DNA of 64,000 bases. It comes from Vibrio sp. qd031. GTDB lineage: Bacteria; Pseudomonadota; Gammaproteobacteria; Enterobacterales; Vibrionaceae. A program made the position numbers and the translations under genes. Below the pieces are notes generated by a model, which worked only from the letters and a program-made list of their open reading frames with translations, was not told where the DNA came from and searched no databases. Positions 35,420-44,587 of this stretch are shown piece by piece. Every line of letters starts with the position of its first letter. Positions within the stretch are counted from its first letter, which is position 1. The stretch is from the NCBI RefSeq assembly GCF_002100145.1, contig NZ_JXQD01000005.1:1-64000 (forward strand), read 5' to 3'.

Positions 35420-37212
35420 TGTTAAAACGACTTCCTGGTTGGCTAACCACTGCAGTGCTTATGGCATCTGCAACCTTTCAAAGTGCGCAGGCCAATGACC
35501 TTGCCTCTCTTGTCGCAGCTCAGCAAGCTGGCGCGACAAGCTCTTCCGCAGGTGTGAGTTCTACGATAGGTGCTCCACCTCCAACCGTTGCCGGTTTAGA
35601 CGGCACCCAAGCCGGTGTCGCACCTACAGAAGCCCTATCAGCAGGCACATACAACGCAGAAAACCGTGCCGGAGTATTGTTACCAGGCGAAACCGATGTA
35701 AGGCAATTGCTCCCTAGCTCTGGTGAAGCCTACCCACCGCCTTACGGCGCGAACTTATTTGCTGGTGGTTACGAAACAGAGCGTACCGATGGACTCAACG
35801 ACAACTACCTAATCGCCCCTGGCGATAAAATCAATATTTGGATTTGGGGCGCAGTTAACTTCTCCAACGTTGCTACAGTAGACAACCAAGGCAATATATT
35901 CATTCCTGAAGTTGGCCCAATTAAAGTGGGCGACGTGATGGCAAGCGATGTTAACCGCTTGGTGACCTCAAAAATCAAAACCATCTACACCAATAACGTC
36001 AATGTGTACGTTAACCTCCTTACGGCAACGCCAGTAAGCGTTTACTTGTCGGGTCCTGTAATTAGACCTGGCCAGTATGCAGGCATGGCGTCCGACAGCG
36101 TGCTTTACTACCTAAAACGTGCCGGCGGCATTGATCCGGAGCGCGGCAGCTATCGCGAGATCCACATTCAGCGTGACGGCAAAGTGATCCAAAGCGTCGA
36201 CCTGTACGAGTTTGTGCAAACAGGCAAAATGCCGAAAGTCAGCTTTAAAGATGGCGATGTGATTTTGGTCAAACCACAAAAGTCGGCAGTGGTAGTTGCA
36301 GGTGGTGTAAGAAACCCATTCCGATTCGAATTGCTCGAGCCAATATCTACAGGTGAGCAGTTGGCCCAGTATTCACGTCCTTTAGCCAAAATTAGCCATG
36401 TGGGTGTGATCGGCAATCGCCCAGAAGGGCCGTTTTCGCTTTACATGGATTATAAAGATTTTTTAACCTTTGAGCTGTACGACGGCGATAAAGTCTTCTT
36501 TAACGACGATATTCACGCACAAATCATCGACATTAAGTTAGCAGGAAGTTATCTCGGTCCGTCTTATTTTGCCGTTAAAAAAGGCACACGTTTGCACGAC
36601 CTTTTAAGTTACATTCCTGTGCAGCCCGAGCTAAGTGAAGCAGGCTCAATTCATATTTACCGTGAAAGTGTCGCGATAAAACAAAAAGAGATGCTAGAAG
36701 AGTCATTAAACCGTCTTGAGCGCAGCGTCTTTACCTCACCAACCAGCTCAACCGGTGAATCGCAGATCCGTGCACAAGAAGCGCAAATGGTGCTCCAATT
36801 TACTGAGCGCGCCAGACAAATTGAGCCACTAGGTAAAGTGATCGTCTCCGACAATGGCGCAGTGGCCAATATATTGCTAGAGCAAGGCGATGTAATCGTC
36901 ATCCCCGCCAAAACTGACTTAGTTCAAGTGTCTGGGGAAGTGTTGATGCCGCAAGCCGTAGTCTACAACCCCAACGCTACCGTGGACGATTACGTAGCCT
37001 GGGCCGGTGGGTTTACCGATCGCGCAGAAGATGCACGTATTGCGGTAGTGAGAGCAAATGGCTTGGTAGAATTTGAGCCACGAGAGCCAATTCGCAAAGG
37101 GGACCAAGTGTTGGTGCTGCCTAAGATTGACGCGAAGACGATGCAATCGGTGAAAGATATTACTCAGATTGTGTATCAGATTGCTGTGGCTGCTGATGTG
37201 ATTTTGCGCTAG
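35419..37212 (+). CDS. kpsD: Polysaccharide export outer-membrane protein (KpsD-like OPX)
   Basis: This 597-aa precursor has an Sec signal peptide (about residues 1-25, ending SAQA) and no lipobox cysteine, as in KpsD. NYLIAPGDKINIWIWGAVNF near 131 starts the Poly_export (PES) domain. SLBB-type beta-grasp repeats follow (VYLSGPVIRPGQYAG near 209, VVVAGGVRNPFRFELLEP near 293, LVQVSGEVLMPQAVVYNP near 500). A segment near 415-470 looks coiled. OPX proteins form the periplasm-spanning/outer-membrane conduit of ABC-dependent capsule export with the KpsE-type PCP. ATG 35419 is chosen over the adjacent TTG. Confidence 0.9.
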   Translation: MLKRLPGWLTTAVLMASATFQSAQANDLASLVAAQQAGATSSSAGVSSTIGAPPPTVAGLDGTQAGVAPTEALSAGTYNAENRAGVLLPGETDVRQLLPSSGEAYPPPYGANLFAGGYETERTDGLNDNYLIAPGDKINIWIWGAVNFSNVATVDNQGNIFIPEVGPIKVGDVMASDVNRLVTSKIKTIYTNNVNVYVNLLTATPVSVYLSGPVIRPGQYAGMASDSVLYYLKRAGGIDPERGSYREIHIQRDGKVIQSVDLYEFVQTGKMPKVSFKDGDVILVKPQKSAVVVAGGVRNPFRFELLEPISTGEQLAQYSRPLAKISHVGVIGNRPEGPFSLYMDYKDFLTFELYDGDKVFFNDDIHAQIIDIKLAGSYLGPSYFAVKKGTRLHDLLSYIPVQPELSEAGSIHIYRESVAIKQKEMLEESLNRLERSVFTSPTSSTGESQIRAQEAQMVLQFTERARQIEPLGKVIVSDNGAVANILLEQGDVIVIPAKTDLVQVSGEVLMPQAVVYNPNATVDDYVAWAGGFTDRAEDARIAVVRANGLVEFEPREPIRKGDQVLVLPKIDAKTMQSVKDITQIVYQIAVAADVILR

Positions 37213-37293
37213 CTGCCCAAGTATGTTGGTATCTAACGAAGTAATCGAACAATTGCCTGTTTCATTCATCACATCGCTTAGGTTGCAGCAACG

Positions 37294-38079
37294 ATGACAG
37301 CAGTAAATAAGCGCTCAACGCTTCAGGTATGGAAAGATGTCATATTCGCTATTTTTCTGAGAGAGATAAAAAGCAAATCCAACGACAAGTTTGGCGTAGC
37401 ATGGCAAGTCGTTAACCCTGTAGCCTTTATCATGATGTTGTCATTTCTACGCGGACGTTTGGATGGCGGTGAGACGCACACGATCCCTACATTTTTCTTT
37501 ATGTTATATGGCATTTTGCTCGTGCAATCATTCTTAGGGATCCTAAGCGCCAGTGCTGGTGCTATCAAAAAGAACAAACCTTTGTATGCGTTTAGGCAAG
37601 TTCAACCGATAAGCTCTATTATTGCTATCTCTGGCTTAGAGCTTTTGGTCAAGTTTGTGGTTGTATTAGTATTGTTGCTTATCTGCTACCTATTGCGGTT
37701 AGAAATAGTAATTGCGGATCCTCTAACTATATTGGGGATTTTTACAAAAGTATGGTTAATCAGTACCAGTATTGGCGTTTTGTTTGGCCTTGCTACTTGT
37801 TACGTACCAGAAATACAAAAAATACAGTCACTTGCGACTCGGCCAATATTTTTTATCTCTGGCATCTTTTTTAGTTTGCAAGACATACCCAGAGAATATT
37901 GGTCATACTTAAATTGGAACCCATTACTGCATGCTGTAGAGCTTTGCCGCTATGCTGCATACCCTAGTTATGGCAACGAAGGAGTAAGTCTTTTTTACTT
38001 AGATGCATGCACGCTAGTACTCACATTTTTTGCACTTGCGTGTTATCACATTAGCTGGAAACAAGCGATAAGCCGTTAA
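37294..38079 (+). CDS. kpsM: Capsule ABC transporter permease (KpsM-like)
   Basis: This 261-aa ABC-2 type permease has six hydrophobic segments. DVIFAIFLREIKSKSNDKFG near residue 13 is the N-terminal amphipathic region typical of KpsM/BexB/CtrC, and FFISGIFFSLQDIPREYWSY near 183 followed by LNWNPLLHAVELCRYAAYP is the conserved C-terminal block. It forms the inner-membrane channel that exports lipid-linked polysaccharide. The next gene, its ATPase, begins one base after the stop. Confidence 0.93.
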   Translation: MTAVNKRSTLQVWKDVIFAIFLREIKSKSNDKFGVAWQVVNPVAFIMMLSFLRGRLDGGETHTIPTFFFMLYGILLVQSFLGILSASAGAIKKNKPLYAFRQVQPISSIIAISGLELLVKFVVVLVLLLICYLLRLEIVIADPLTILGIFTKVWLISTSIGVLFGLATCYVPEIQKIQSLATRPIFFISGIFFSLQDIPREYWSYLNWNPLLHAVELCRYAAYPSYGNEGVSLFYLDACTLVLTFFALACYHISWKQAISR

Positions 38080-38080
38080 T

Positions 38081-38731
38081 ATGATAGTACTTAAAGACTT
38101 AACAAAGTTTTACCCATCAGATCTTGGCAACCAATATGTGTTTAACAAGGTCAACTTTCGTTTTCCTGAAGGGCACAACATAGCATTGATGGGCTCCAAT
38201 GGTGCAGGTAAATCAACGCTGTTTCGTATTTTGGCGGGCAGCGAATACCCAAATAAAGGGCGAGTAGTCACCGATAAAGCCCTCTCGTGGCCTGTTGCCT
38301 TGGCGACGGGCATTCATCCTCAAATGACAGGTCGAGAAAATACTCGTTTTATTGGGCGTGTAAATGGCGTGGCGGACTTAAATGGATTTGAAGAAAAAGT
38401 AAAACAGTTTGCCGAGTTGGGTATTAAGTATGATTTACCAGTAAGAACCTACTCTAGCGGAATGCGTTCGAGACTCGCGTTTGGGTGCTGTATAGCCATT
38501 GACTTTGATGTCTATCTAATAGACGAAGCAACCTCAGTAGGCGACCAAAAGTTTCGAAAAAAAGCAAAACAAGCTTTGCTAGAAAAAAGCCAGTCCGCAA
38601 ATGTGATCATGGTGAGTCACGAAACTGACGAGCTGAAACAGTTCTGCGACAGCGCAGTGATTATTCACAAAGGTGATCTTACTTTTTATCCCGATTTAGA
38701 TCACGCACTAGACATATATAAGAATTTATAA
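38081..38731 (+). CDS. kpsT: Capsule ABC transporter ATPase (KpsT-like)
   Basis: This 216-aa ATPase has Walker A GSNGAGKST (38-46), the ABC signature as YSSGMRS (124-130), Walker B VYLIDEA (144-150), and the switch histidine in VSHETDE. The short length and divergent signature are typical of KpsT/BexA/CtrD. It powers export through the KpsM-like permease on the cytoplasmic face. It starts one base after kpsM and ends four bases before kpsE. Confidence 0.95.
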   Translation: MIVLKDLTKFYPSDLGNQYVFNKVNFRFPEGHNIALMGSNGAGKSTLFRILAGSEYPNKGRVVTDKALSWPVALATGIHPQMTGRENTRFIGRVNGVADLNGFEEKVKQFAELGIKYDLPVRTYSSGMRSRLAFGCCIAIDFDVYLIDEATSVGDQKFRKKAKQALLEKSQSANVIMVSHETDELKQFCDSAVIIHKGDLTFYPDLDHALDIYKNL

Positions 38732-38735
38732 CTAG

Positions 38736-40067
38736 ATGACAGTAGAACAACAATTTCAAGAGCTTAAAAACTCATTGAGCACCGATGATTTCAATAGCAT
38801 TAGCGCTCTAGAAGACCAAGCAAAAAAATATGAGGATAAGAACCCAGAATTAGCTAAGCGCATATTAAGGCGAGTTGTAAACCTCAAAGCAGCTGAAAAA
38901 ACCAAACAAAACAACGAAGTGAAAGCGCGAGCAAGCTCAGTTAAACCACAGGCGGTGAAAGTAGAGAAGTTCAAAAGATTAAAACAATGGCTGTCACCCT
39001 CTGCAGTTTTTGTGCTAATTCCGACGCTAATCTTCGCTTGCTATCAGCTATTCATTGCAACTGAGCGCTACGAAAGCCAAGCGCAACTAATAGTGCAGCA
39101 ACCCGATGCCATGGCGACTATGGACGCTTCGATGGCACTTCTCAGCGGTTTGGGTGTGCAAACTAGTGGTAGCGATACTGAGCTAGTGAAGGCGTACATA
39201 TATTCAAACGATATGCTTAGCTATCTGGATAGCGAGTTGTCACTGCGCGAGCATTATAGTTGGCTTGAAGCTGACAAGTTTAGCCGGTTAGATCAAGCTG
39301 CCAGCCGTGAAGAGTTACTGGAGTTTTACAAAAAGGCTGTAAAAGTAGAGATAAGCGATAAGTCTGGGGTCATCACCGTTTACAGCCAAGCTTTTGACTC
39401 TAATTTTGCACAAAACCTCACTCAAAAAATCGTAGAGCGAGCAGAGTGGTACATCAACTCTATAGGGCATCAACTAGCGGAAGCACAGCTAGTGTTTATT
39501 AATGGCGAGCACCAACTTATAGAAGACAAGCTCAGCAAAGCACAAGCCAATTTATTGCTATTTCAACAGCAATACAACCTACTTGATCCTACAGCTGAAG
39601 GTTTAGCCATGCAGCAGATTACCTATGGGTTGGAAGGTCAAATAGCAGCTAAAGAAGCAGAGCTAAAAACAGTATCATCGGTAATGAGTAAAGTGTCACC
39701 TCAGGTATTGCGCATACAAACCGAGCTACTAGGACTTAAAGAGCAGTTGGCAGTTGAGCGAGGTAAGCTAGCAAAAGACGGTGAAGAGGTCTTCTCTGTT
39801 AGTGAAATTATGGCGCAGTTTACCGATTTGAAAATTAAAATGGAGCTGGCGCTCCAAGCTTATACCGCTTCACAAGTGTCGTTAGATAAATCGCGAATAG
39901 AAGCATACCGACAAATGAAATTTCTTGTTGTCGTAGAGAGCGCCACATTACCCGAAGACAATAAATACCCCGACGTCATTTACAATATTACATTATTTTT
40001 TATTTTGGCAAGTATGCTGTTTGCCATAGGAAGAATCATTGTACTTACAATCAGAGAACTGAAATAA
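38736..40067 (+). CDS. kpsE: Capsule export inner-membrane protein (KpsE-like PCP-3)
   Basis: This 443-aa protein has two membrane segments, about residues 88-107 and 417-437, flanking a large periplasmic region with coiled coils (about 230-380). [20 protein letters not shown] near 114 is the conserved start of the periplasmic domain, and [16 protein letters not shown] near 400 is the C-terminal proline-containing motif before the last helix. It resembles KpsE/BexC/CtrB. The cytoplasmic N-terminal extension of about 85 residues is charged and helical and longer than in E. coli KpsE. It bridges the ABC transporter to the OPX protein. Confidence 0.9.
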   Translation: MTVEQQFQELKNSLSTDDFNSISALEDQAKKYEDKNPELAKRILRRVVNLKAAEKTKQNNEVKARASSVKPQAVKVEKFKRLKQWLSPSAVFVLIPTLIFACYQLFIATERYESQAQLIVQQPDAMATMDASMALLSGLGVQTSGSDTELVKAYIYSNDMLSYLDSELSLREHYSWLEADKFSRLDQAASREELLEFYKKAVKVEISDKSGVITVYSQAFDSNFAQNLTQKIVERAEWYINSIGHQLAEAQLVFINGEHQLIEDKLSKAQANLLLFQQQYNLLDPTAEGLAMQQITYGLEGQIAAKEAELKTVSSVMSKVSPQVLRIQTELLGLKEQLAVERGKLAKDGEEVFSVSEIMAQFTDLKIKMELALQAYTASQVSLDKSRIEAYRQMKFLVVVESATLPEDNKYPDVIYNITLFFILASMLFAIGRIIVLTIRELK

Positions 40068-40078
40068 AAAGGCTAGCT

Positions 40079-40999
40079 ATGGTACTGGATACAACAAAAC
40101 TTAACCCCTCTAATCGCAAAGGCATTGTATTGGCAGGTGGCTCTGGCACTCGTCTATATCCACTAACTAAAGTGGTTAGTAAGCAGTTGATGCCAGTTTA
40201 CGACAAACCTATGATTTTTTATCCCATATCAAACCTTATGATGGCAGGAATCAAAGAGATATTGATCATTTCAACGCCACAAGAGTTACCTAGATTTCAA
40301 GAGTTATTGGGAGACGGTCGTCGATGGGGGATTAAGTTTGAATATGTTGTACAACCAAGTCCAGATGGATTAGCGCAAGCCTTTATTCTTGCTGAAGAGT
40401 TCTTGAATGGCTCTCCAGCAGCACTGGTGCTAGGAGATAACATGTTTTACGGCCATGACCTTGCGGTATCTTTGCGTAATGCCAATAAGCAGCCTACAGG
40501 CGCAACGGTGTTTGGTTACCATGTATCTAACCCTACCTCTTATGGCGTTGTAGAGTTTGATGAAAAAGGCAAAGCTATTTCGATTGAAGAGAAGCCAACT
40601 ACGCCCAAGTCTAACTATGCGGTACCAGGCATTTACTTTTTTGACAGCAATGTTGTCGAGTACGCTAAAAATGTGAAACCTAGCGCCCGTGGCGAACTGG
40701 AAATTACCGATGTGATAGACCAATACCTCAAGCAAAAGAAATTAAGAGTAGAGGTGCTAGGGCGTGGGACTGCATGGCTGGATACAGGGACTGTTGATGA
40801 CTTACTAGACGCTGCATTGTTTATACGTGCCATTGAAAAACGCCAAGGCCTTAAAGTGAGCAGTCCATCAGAGGTTGCGTACCGAATGGGTTACATCGAT
40901 GCAGACCAGGTTAGAGAAATTGCACAGCCTTTGGTTAAGTCTGGCTACGGCAAGTACTTGCTTGAGATTTTAGATACTCGAGTATTTAGCACCCACTAG
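40079..40999 (+). CDS. rmlA: Glucose-1-phosphate thymidylyltransferase RmlA
   Basis: RmlA makes dTDP-glucose from glucose-1-phosphate and dTTP, the first step to dTDP-L-rhamnose. [20 protein letters not shown] near residue 15 is the nucleotide-binding signature, [15 protein letters not shown] follows, and LGDNMFYG near 119 contains the metal-binding aspartate. The start at 40079 gives an N-terminal extension of about 13 residues over the usual RmlA. The order rmlA-rmlC-GT-GT-rmlD-rmlB is unusual because the four rml genes are split by two glycosyltransferases. Confidence 0.96.
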   Translation: MVLDTTKLNPSNRKGIVLAGGSGTRLYPLTKVVSKQLMPVYDKPMIFYPISNLMMAGIKEILIISTPQELPRFQELLGDGRRWGIKFEYVVQPSPDGLAQAFILAEEFLNGSPAALVLGDNMFYGHDLAVSLRNANKQPTGATVFGYHVSNPTSYGVVEFDEKGKAISIEEKPTTPKSNYAVPGIYFFDSNVVEYAKNVKPSARGELEITDVIDQYLKQKKLRVEVLGRGTAWLDTGTVDDLLDAALFIRAIEKRQGLKVSSPSEVAYRMGYIDADQVREIAQPLVKSGYGKYLLEILDTRVFSTH

Positions 41000-41013
41000 A
41001 AATTATCAAATAA

Positions 41014-41046
41014 TCGGCTTGTGCTTTATTCCGTTACACGAGCCGA
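41014..41046 (+). promoter_or_regulatory. Stem-loop between rmlA and rmlC
   Basis: TCGGCTTGTG (41014-41023) pairs with CACGAGCCGA (41037-41046), a 10-bp stem with one G-U pair and a 13-base loop. Only a weak T-run (CTTTAT) follows. It could attenuate transcription between rmlA and rmlC; RfaH-modified polymerase would be expected to read through. Confidence 0.5.
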
Positions 41047-41087
41047 CTTTATGTTATGTAGAAGATTAAATTGTCTTAGGAACTTCA

Positions 41088-41633
41088 ATGAAATTTACAC
41101 CTACAGCTATTCCAGACGTTGTTGTTATTGAACCTACCGTATTTGGTGATGAGCGTGGCTTCTTCATGGAAACTTTTCGCACATCCTTATTTAACCAACA
41201 TTGCGGACAACGCGAGTTTGTACAAGAAAACCACAGCAAATCTAGCCACGGCATTTTAAGAGGCTTACATTACCAAACAGAGAATACTCAAGGAAAATTA
41301 GTTCGCGTAGTCTCGGGTGAAGTATTTGATGTTGCAGTCGACATGCGCAAAGACTCACCGACATTTGGGCAGTGGGTCGGAGAGATCCTTTCAGAAGAAA
41401 ATAAAAAACAGCTTTGGGTACCAGAAGGCTTTGCACACGGCTTTTACGTTATGAGTGAAGAAGCGGAGTTTGTATACAAATGTACGGACTACTACAACCC
41501 TCAAGCAGATGTAAGCGTTAAGTGGGATGATCCAACCATTGGCATTGAGTGGCCTTTAGTTAATGAGCAAGCCCCTAATTTGTCTGAAAAGGATCTTAAC
41601 GGTCAAAGCTTTGAAGACGCACCAAAATTTTAG
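41088..41633 (+). CDS. rmlC: dTDP-4-dehydrorhamnose 3,5-epimerase RmlC
   Basis: RmlC epimerises dTDP-4-keto-6-deoxyglucose at C3 and C5. The 181-aa cupin protein has ERGFFMETFRTSLFNQ near 22, ENHSKSSHGILRGLHYQ near 48 with the catalytic histidine, and the family motif WVPEGFAHGFYVMSE near 107. The ATG at 41088 follows TAGGAAC. It is the third enzyme of dTDP-L-rhamnose synthesis. Confidence 0.96.
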   Translation: MKFTPTAIPDVVVIEPTVFGDERGFFMETFRTSLFNQHCGQREFVQENHSKSSHGILRGLHYQTENTQGKLVRVVSGEVFDVAVDMRKDSPTFGQWVGEILSEENKKQLWVPEGFAHGFYVMSEEAEFVYKCTDYYNPQADVSVKWDDPTIGIEWPLVNEQAPNLSEKDLNGQSFEDAPKF

Positions 41634-41675
41634 TCTCATGGAAGAAAACGACCAATGCCTGAGTTATAGCTAATT

Positions 41676-42518
41676 GTGAAAATTTACGTCTCCATAGTAG
41701 CCCACCGCCACCAAAGTCTTCTAATTAACTTAGGGACAATGCGGATATTAGCTCAGCACCCTAATTTTGAAGTCGTGTGCCGCGACAACGTACCCACAGA
41801 GCCGCTTCGCCGAGCCAGTGAAAAATATGGTGTCCACTACTGTGCTAATGAAAAAGAGCGTGGTTTTGCAACTAACAACAACCTAAATTTTAAGTATTGC
41901 CGAGATAAACTGGGAATGAAGGAGGATGACTATTTTATTCTGCTAAATCCAGATATTTATATGCTCAATGCTCAAGTTGAAGAGTTGGTTAGGGTGCTTG
42001 CGAGTAAAGAGCACAAAGTCTATGTCCCTAATTTACAATTAGATAAAGAGGGGTTCATGCAAGATGATAACATTCGGATGTACCCCAAGTTTACCAACTT
42101 TCTACAGACCTTTTTACTCAATAAGCGAGTGACCATGGTGGACAGAAACGAAGGGCTTGAAGACACCTCGAACTTATGGGCCAGTGGCGCGTTTATGGTG
42201 ATAAAGGCAGGGCTATACCAAAAAATCAAAGGGCTAGATGAGCAATTTTATCTTTACTGTGAAGACATTGACTTCTGTGCCAGGCTAAAACAGCACGGTG
42301 TCAACTTTCACTACTTGCCTAATATTAAGCCTGTTCATTTGCGACGCCGACAAAGTAAAAAAATACTGAGTAAACATTTCTATTGGCATGTTGGTAGCGT
42401 TATAAGGCATAGCTTTATCCCTAAAAAAATACAAGCTAGACGTTCTTTACTTAATGACAGTGCGAAAGTAAAGAGAGTGACCGGCCGGACTCAGCACAAA
42501 GCCCGTGCAACACATTGA
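41676..42518 (+). CDS. GT2 glycosyltransferase, rhamnosyltransferase-like
   Basis: This 280-aa GT-A protein has KERGFATNNNLNFKYCRDKL near residue 61, YFILLNPDIYMLNAQVEELV near 88 with an N-P-D form of the DxD motif, and NLWASGAFMVIKAGLYQKIK near 168. FYLYCEDIDFCARLKQHGVN near 192 is the EDxDxCxR block usual in rhamnosyl- and related transferases. The start is GTG at 41676. Nested between rmlC and rmlD, it probably uses dTDP-rhamnose, though this is inference from position. It overlaps the next gene by 14 bases. Confidence 0.84.
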   Translation: MKIYVSIVAHRHQSLLINLGTMRILAQHPNFEVVCRDNVPTEPLRRASEKYGVHYCANEKERGFATNNNLNFKYCRDKLGMKEDDYFILLNPDIYMLNAQVEELVRVLASKEHKVYVPNLQLDKEGFMQDDNIRMYPKFTNFLQTFLLNKRVTMVDRNEGLEDTSNLWASGAFMVIKAGLYQKIKGLDEQFYLYCEDIDFCARLKQHGVNFHYLPNIKPVHLRRRQSKKILSKHFYWHVGSVIRHSFIPKKIQARRSLLNDSAKVKRVTGRTQHKARATH

Positions 42519-43464
42519 TATTGTAATGGCTACCTATAATGGTGAGTTATTTTTAGAACAGCAGATTCAAACTATACAGTGCAACCACGGTTACAAAGAC
42601 TGTGTACAGCGTTTAATTGTAGTGGATGATGGCTCAACCGATCAAACGCTAAGCATTTTGCGTAGGTTGGCTACAGTAGACGACAAAATAGAAGTTCATC
42701 ACAATGGCTCAGGTATAAACGGCCCGATGCATAATTTTGCTTATGGACTGTCTTTGAGCAGCGCTGAATGGGTGGCGCTATGCGATCAAGACGATGTTTG
42801 GTTTTCGCACAAGCTTGAGACGCTACTCAAAGTAGCAGAGCTAGAAAGTGATTCATCATTAGCGGTACCCATTGCGATTTTCTCAGATAAACAAATTGTA
42901 GATGACGAACTAAATGTAATTTGTGAAAGTTATTACAAACTAAAACAAATACCAAAACAGTGGCATATCAATGTTACAAATTTGGCGATGCAAAATGTGG
43001 CGTCAGGATGCACTATGTTGGTCAATAGAAGCTTGCTGAATATCGCGCTGCCAATCCCAATTAATGCCTATATGCACGATTGGTGGTTGGCCTTGCTTGC
43101 CAAGCAGTTTGGCAAGCTAGTGCTCGTAGATGAAGCGCTGATTCAATATCGGCAGCATTCAGCGAATACAATAGGTGCAACACGAGTCAGACTCTTAAGT
43201 CATTTTCTAAGTTTTAAGCACTATTACCAGCAGTTTGAAAAAAGCTTTTTAGCCACAAGCGCACAAGCTAAAGAGCTAGTGAAGCTAGCAAAGAATACCA
43301 AGACAAGCTGCCACCAAAATATAAAATGGTTAGCAAAGTACCCCACGTTGTCACTTAAAGTTAGAGTTGCACTAGTACATAAAGGAATAATTACCCGTAG
43401 CTCAGTTAAAGCAAAGTTAGCGCTTTATATTATGGCGCTCAAAGGGTTTAAAAGGACGAAATAA
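42505..43464 (+). CDS. GT2 glycosyltransferase, RfbF-like
   Basis: This 319-aa GT-A enzyme starts DIVMATYNGELFLEQQIQTI, has IVVDDGSTDQTLSIL near 39, and VALCDQDDVWFSHKLETLL near 90 with DQDD as the metal-binding motif. Those features are typical of rhamnosyltransferases of the RfbF/WbbL type. MHDWWLALLAKQFGK near 192 is the catalytic-base region, also conserved in them. The start is GTG at 42505. The C-terminus is basic and probably peripheral to the membrane. Confidence 0.86.
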   Translation: MQHIDIVMATYNGELFLEQQIQTIQCNHGYKDCVQRLIVVDDGSTDQTLSILRRLATVDDKIEVHHNGSGINGPMHNFAYGLSLSSAEWVALCDQDDVWFSHKLETLLKVAELESDSSLAVPIAIFSDKQIVDDELNVICESYYKLKQIPKQWHINVTNLAMQNVASGCTMLVNRSLLNIALPIPINAYMHDWWLALLAKQFGKLVLVDEALIQYRQHSANTIGATRVRLLSHFLSFKHYYQQFEKSFLATSAQAKELVKLAKNTKTSCHQNIKWLAKYPTLSLKVRVALVHKGIITRSSVKAKLALYIMALKGFKRTK

Positions 43465-43540
43465 CCACATATTAAGCGAGTTAGAAGGCTCTAGCTTACG
43501 TAGCATCCACTAAATACTTAAAGATCAGAGAAACAAGTTA

Positions 43541-44479
43541 ATGAAAGTACTAATTACAGGGAAAGGCGGGCAACTAGCGTGGGAGCTGGAGCAAACCCTC
43601 CCAAGCCATATTAAAGCAACAAGCCTTGGGGTAGACGAGTTAGACATTACAAACGCCGATCAAGTCAATCAGGTTTTGGTGGCAAAATCCCCCGACATAG
43701 TGATTAATGCCGCTGCTTATACCGCAGTTGATAAAGCCGAAACGGACAAAGAAACTGCTTATGCAGTGAATGAGAAAGGCAGTGAGTACCTAGCAAAAGC
43801 ATGCGAAAGCATAGGTGCTAAGATGATCCATGTCTCGACAGATTTTGTGTTCGACGGCACTAAGACTACACCATACCAAACCGATGATACGCCTAATCCC
43901 ATTAATGCGTATGGCGATTCAAAATTGCAAGGTGACATCAAGGTTAGCGAGATTCTAGGCGAGCACGTCACTATTATCCGAACCGCTTGGGTGTACTCGG
44001 TTCATGGTAATAACTTCGTCAAAACCATGCTGCGCCTAATGGCAGAAAAAGAGCAGCTTGGTATTGTGTACGACCAAGTAGGCACCCCTACCTGGGCCAA
44101 AGGCCTAGCCCAAATGATCTGGAAGCTTATTGAACAACAGTCAGTACCAGTTAGCGTGAAAGGTGAAGCACCGATCGCACCCCGAAGCGAAGCGTCCCCG
44201 CCCTCAGCTTCCCAAATCCTACATTGGACCGACGCGGGTATCGCTTCTTGGTATGACTTCGCAGTGGCTATTCAAGAACTAGGATTGGAAAAAGGCTTGC
44301 TGGATACACGCATTTCTATTCGTCCAATACCGGCAAGCAATTACCCAACTCCAGCGCAAAGGCCTTCATTCAGCGTAATTGATAAATTCTCCGCTGAGCA
44401 ATCCAGCAATTGTGAGACGGTGCATTGGAGAACTCAGCTTTCAAACATGCTCGATGAACTAAAATCGGCAAACTCTTAA
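43541..44479 (+). CDS. rmlD: dTDP-4-dehydrorhamnose reductase RmlD with repeat-derived insert
   Basis: RmlD makes dTDP-L-rhamnose by NAD(P)H reduction. The 312-aa protein has GKGGQLAWELEQTL near 7, VINAAAYTAVDKAETD near 51, and YGDSKLQGD near 125 with the catalytic YxxxK. The C-terminal PTPAQRPSFSVIDK is as expected. Between LIEQQ and ILHWTDAGIASWYDF there is an unusual proline/serine-rich stretch (about residues 197-225). It is encoded by GC-rich DNA matching the intergenic heptad element at the window start. It replaces what is usually a short surface loop, so the enzyme could remain active. Confidence 0.93.
   Translation: MKVLITGKGGQLAWELEQTLPSHIKATSLGVDELDITNADQVNQVLVAKSPDIVINAAAYTAVDKAETDKETAYAVNEKGSEYLAKACESIGAKMIHVSTDFVFDGTKTTPYQTDDTPNPINAYGDSKLQGDIKVSEILGEHVTIIRTAWVYSVHGNNFVKTMLRLMAEKEQLGIVYDQVGTPTWAKGLAQMIWKLIEQQSVPVSVKGEAPIAPRSEASPPSASQILHWTDAGIASWYDFAVAIQELGLEKGLLDTRISIRPIPASNYPTPAQRPSFSVIDKFSAEQSSNCETVHWRTQLSNMLDELKSANS
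44180..44201. repeat. Heptad-element relic inside rmlD
   Basis: This 22-base segment matches 31-52 of the window at 19 positions (shared core AGCG.AGCGTCC.CGC) and also resembles 63847-63867. It is in frame within rmlD, where it encodes the PRSEASPP part of an unusual loop. The flanking CCCTCAGCTTCCC is also of the pyrimidine-rich heptad type. Confidence 0.7.
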
Positions 44480-44587
44480 CTACTGCAACTTAATACTCAA
44501 CAGATTTGCAAAGTTCTGCTGCTTGATTGTGGTATTTCCATAAGATTTTTAAGTAGTCAATTATTCAAACTCATTAAAGAAAACGTC

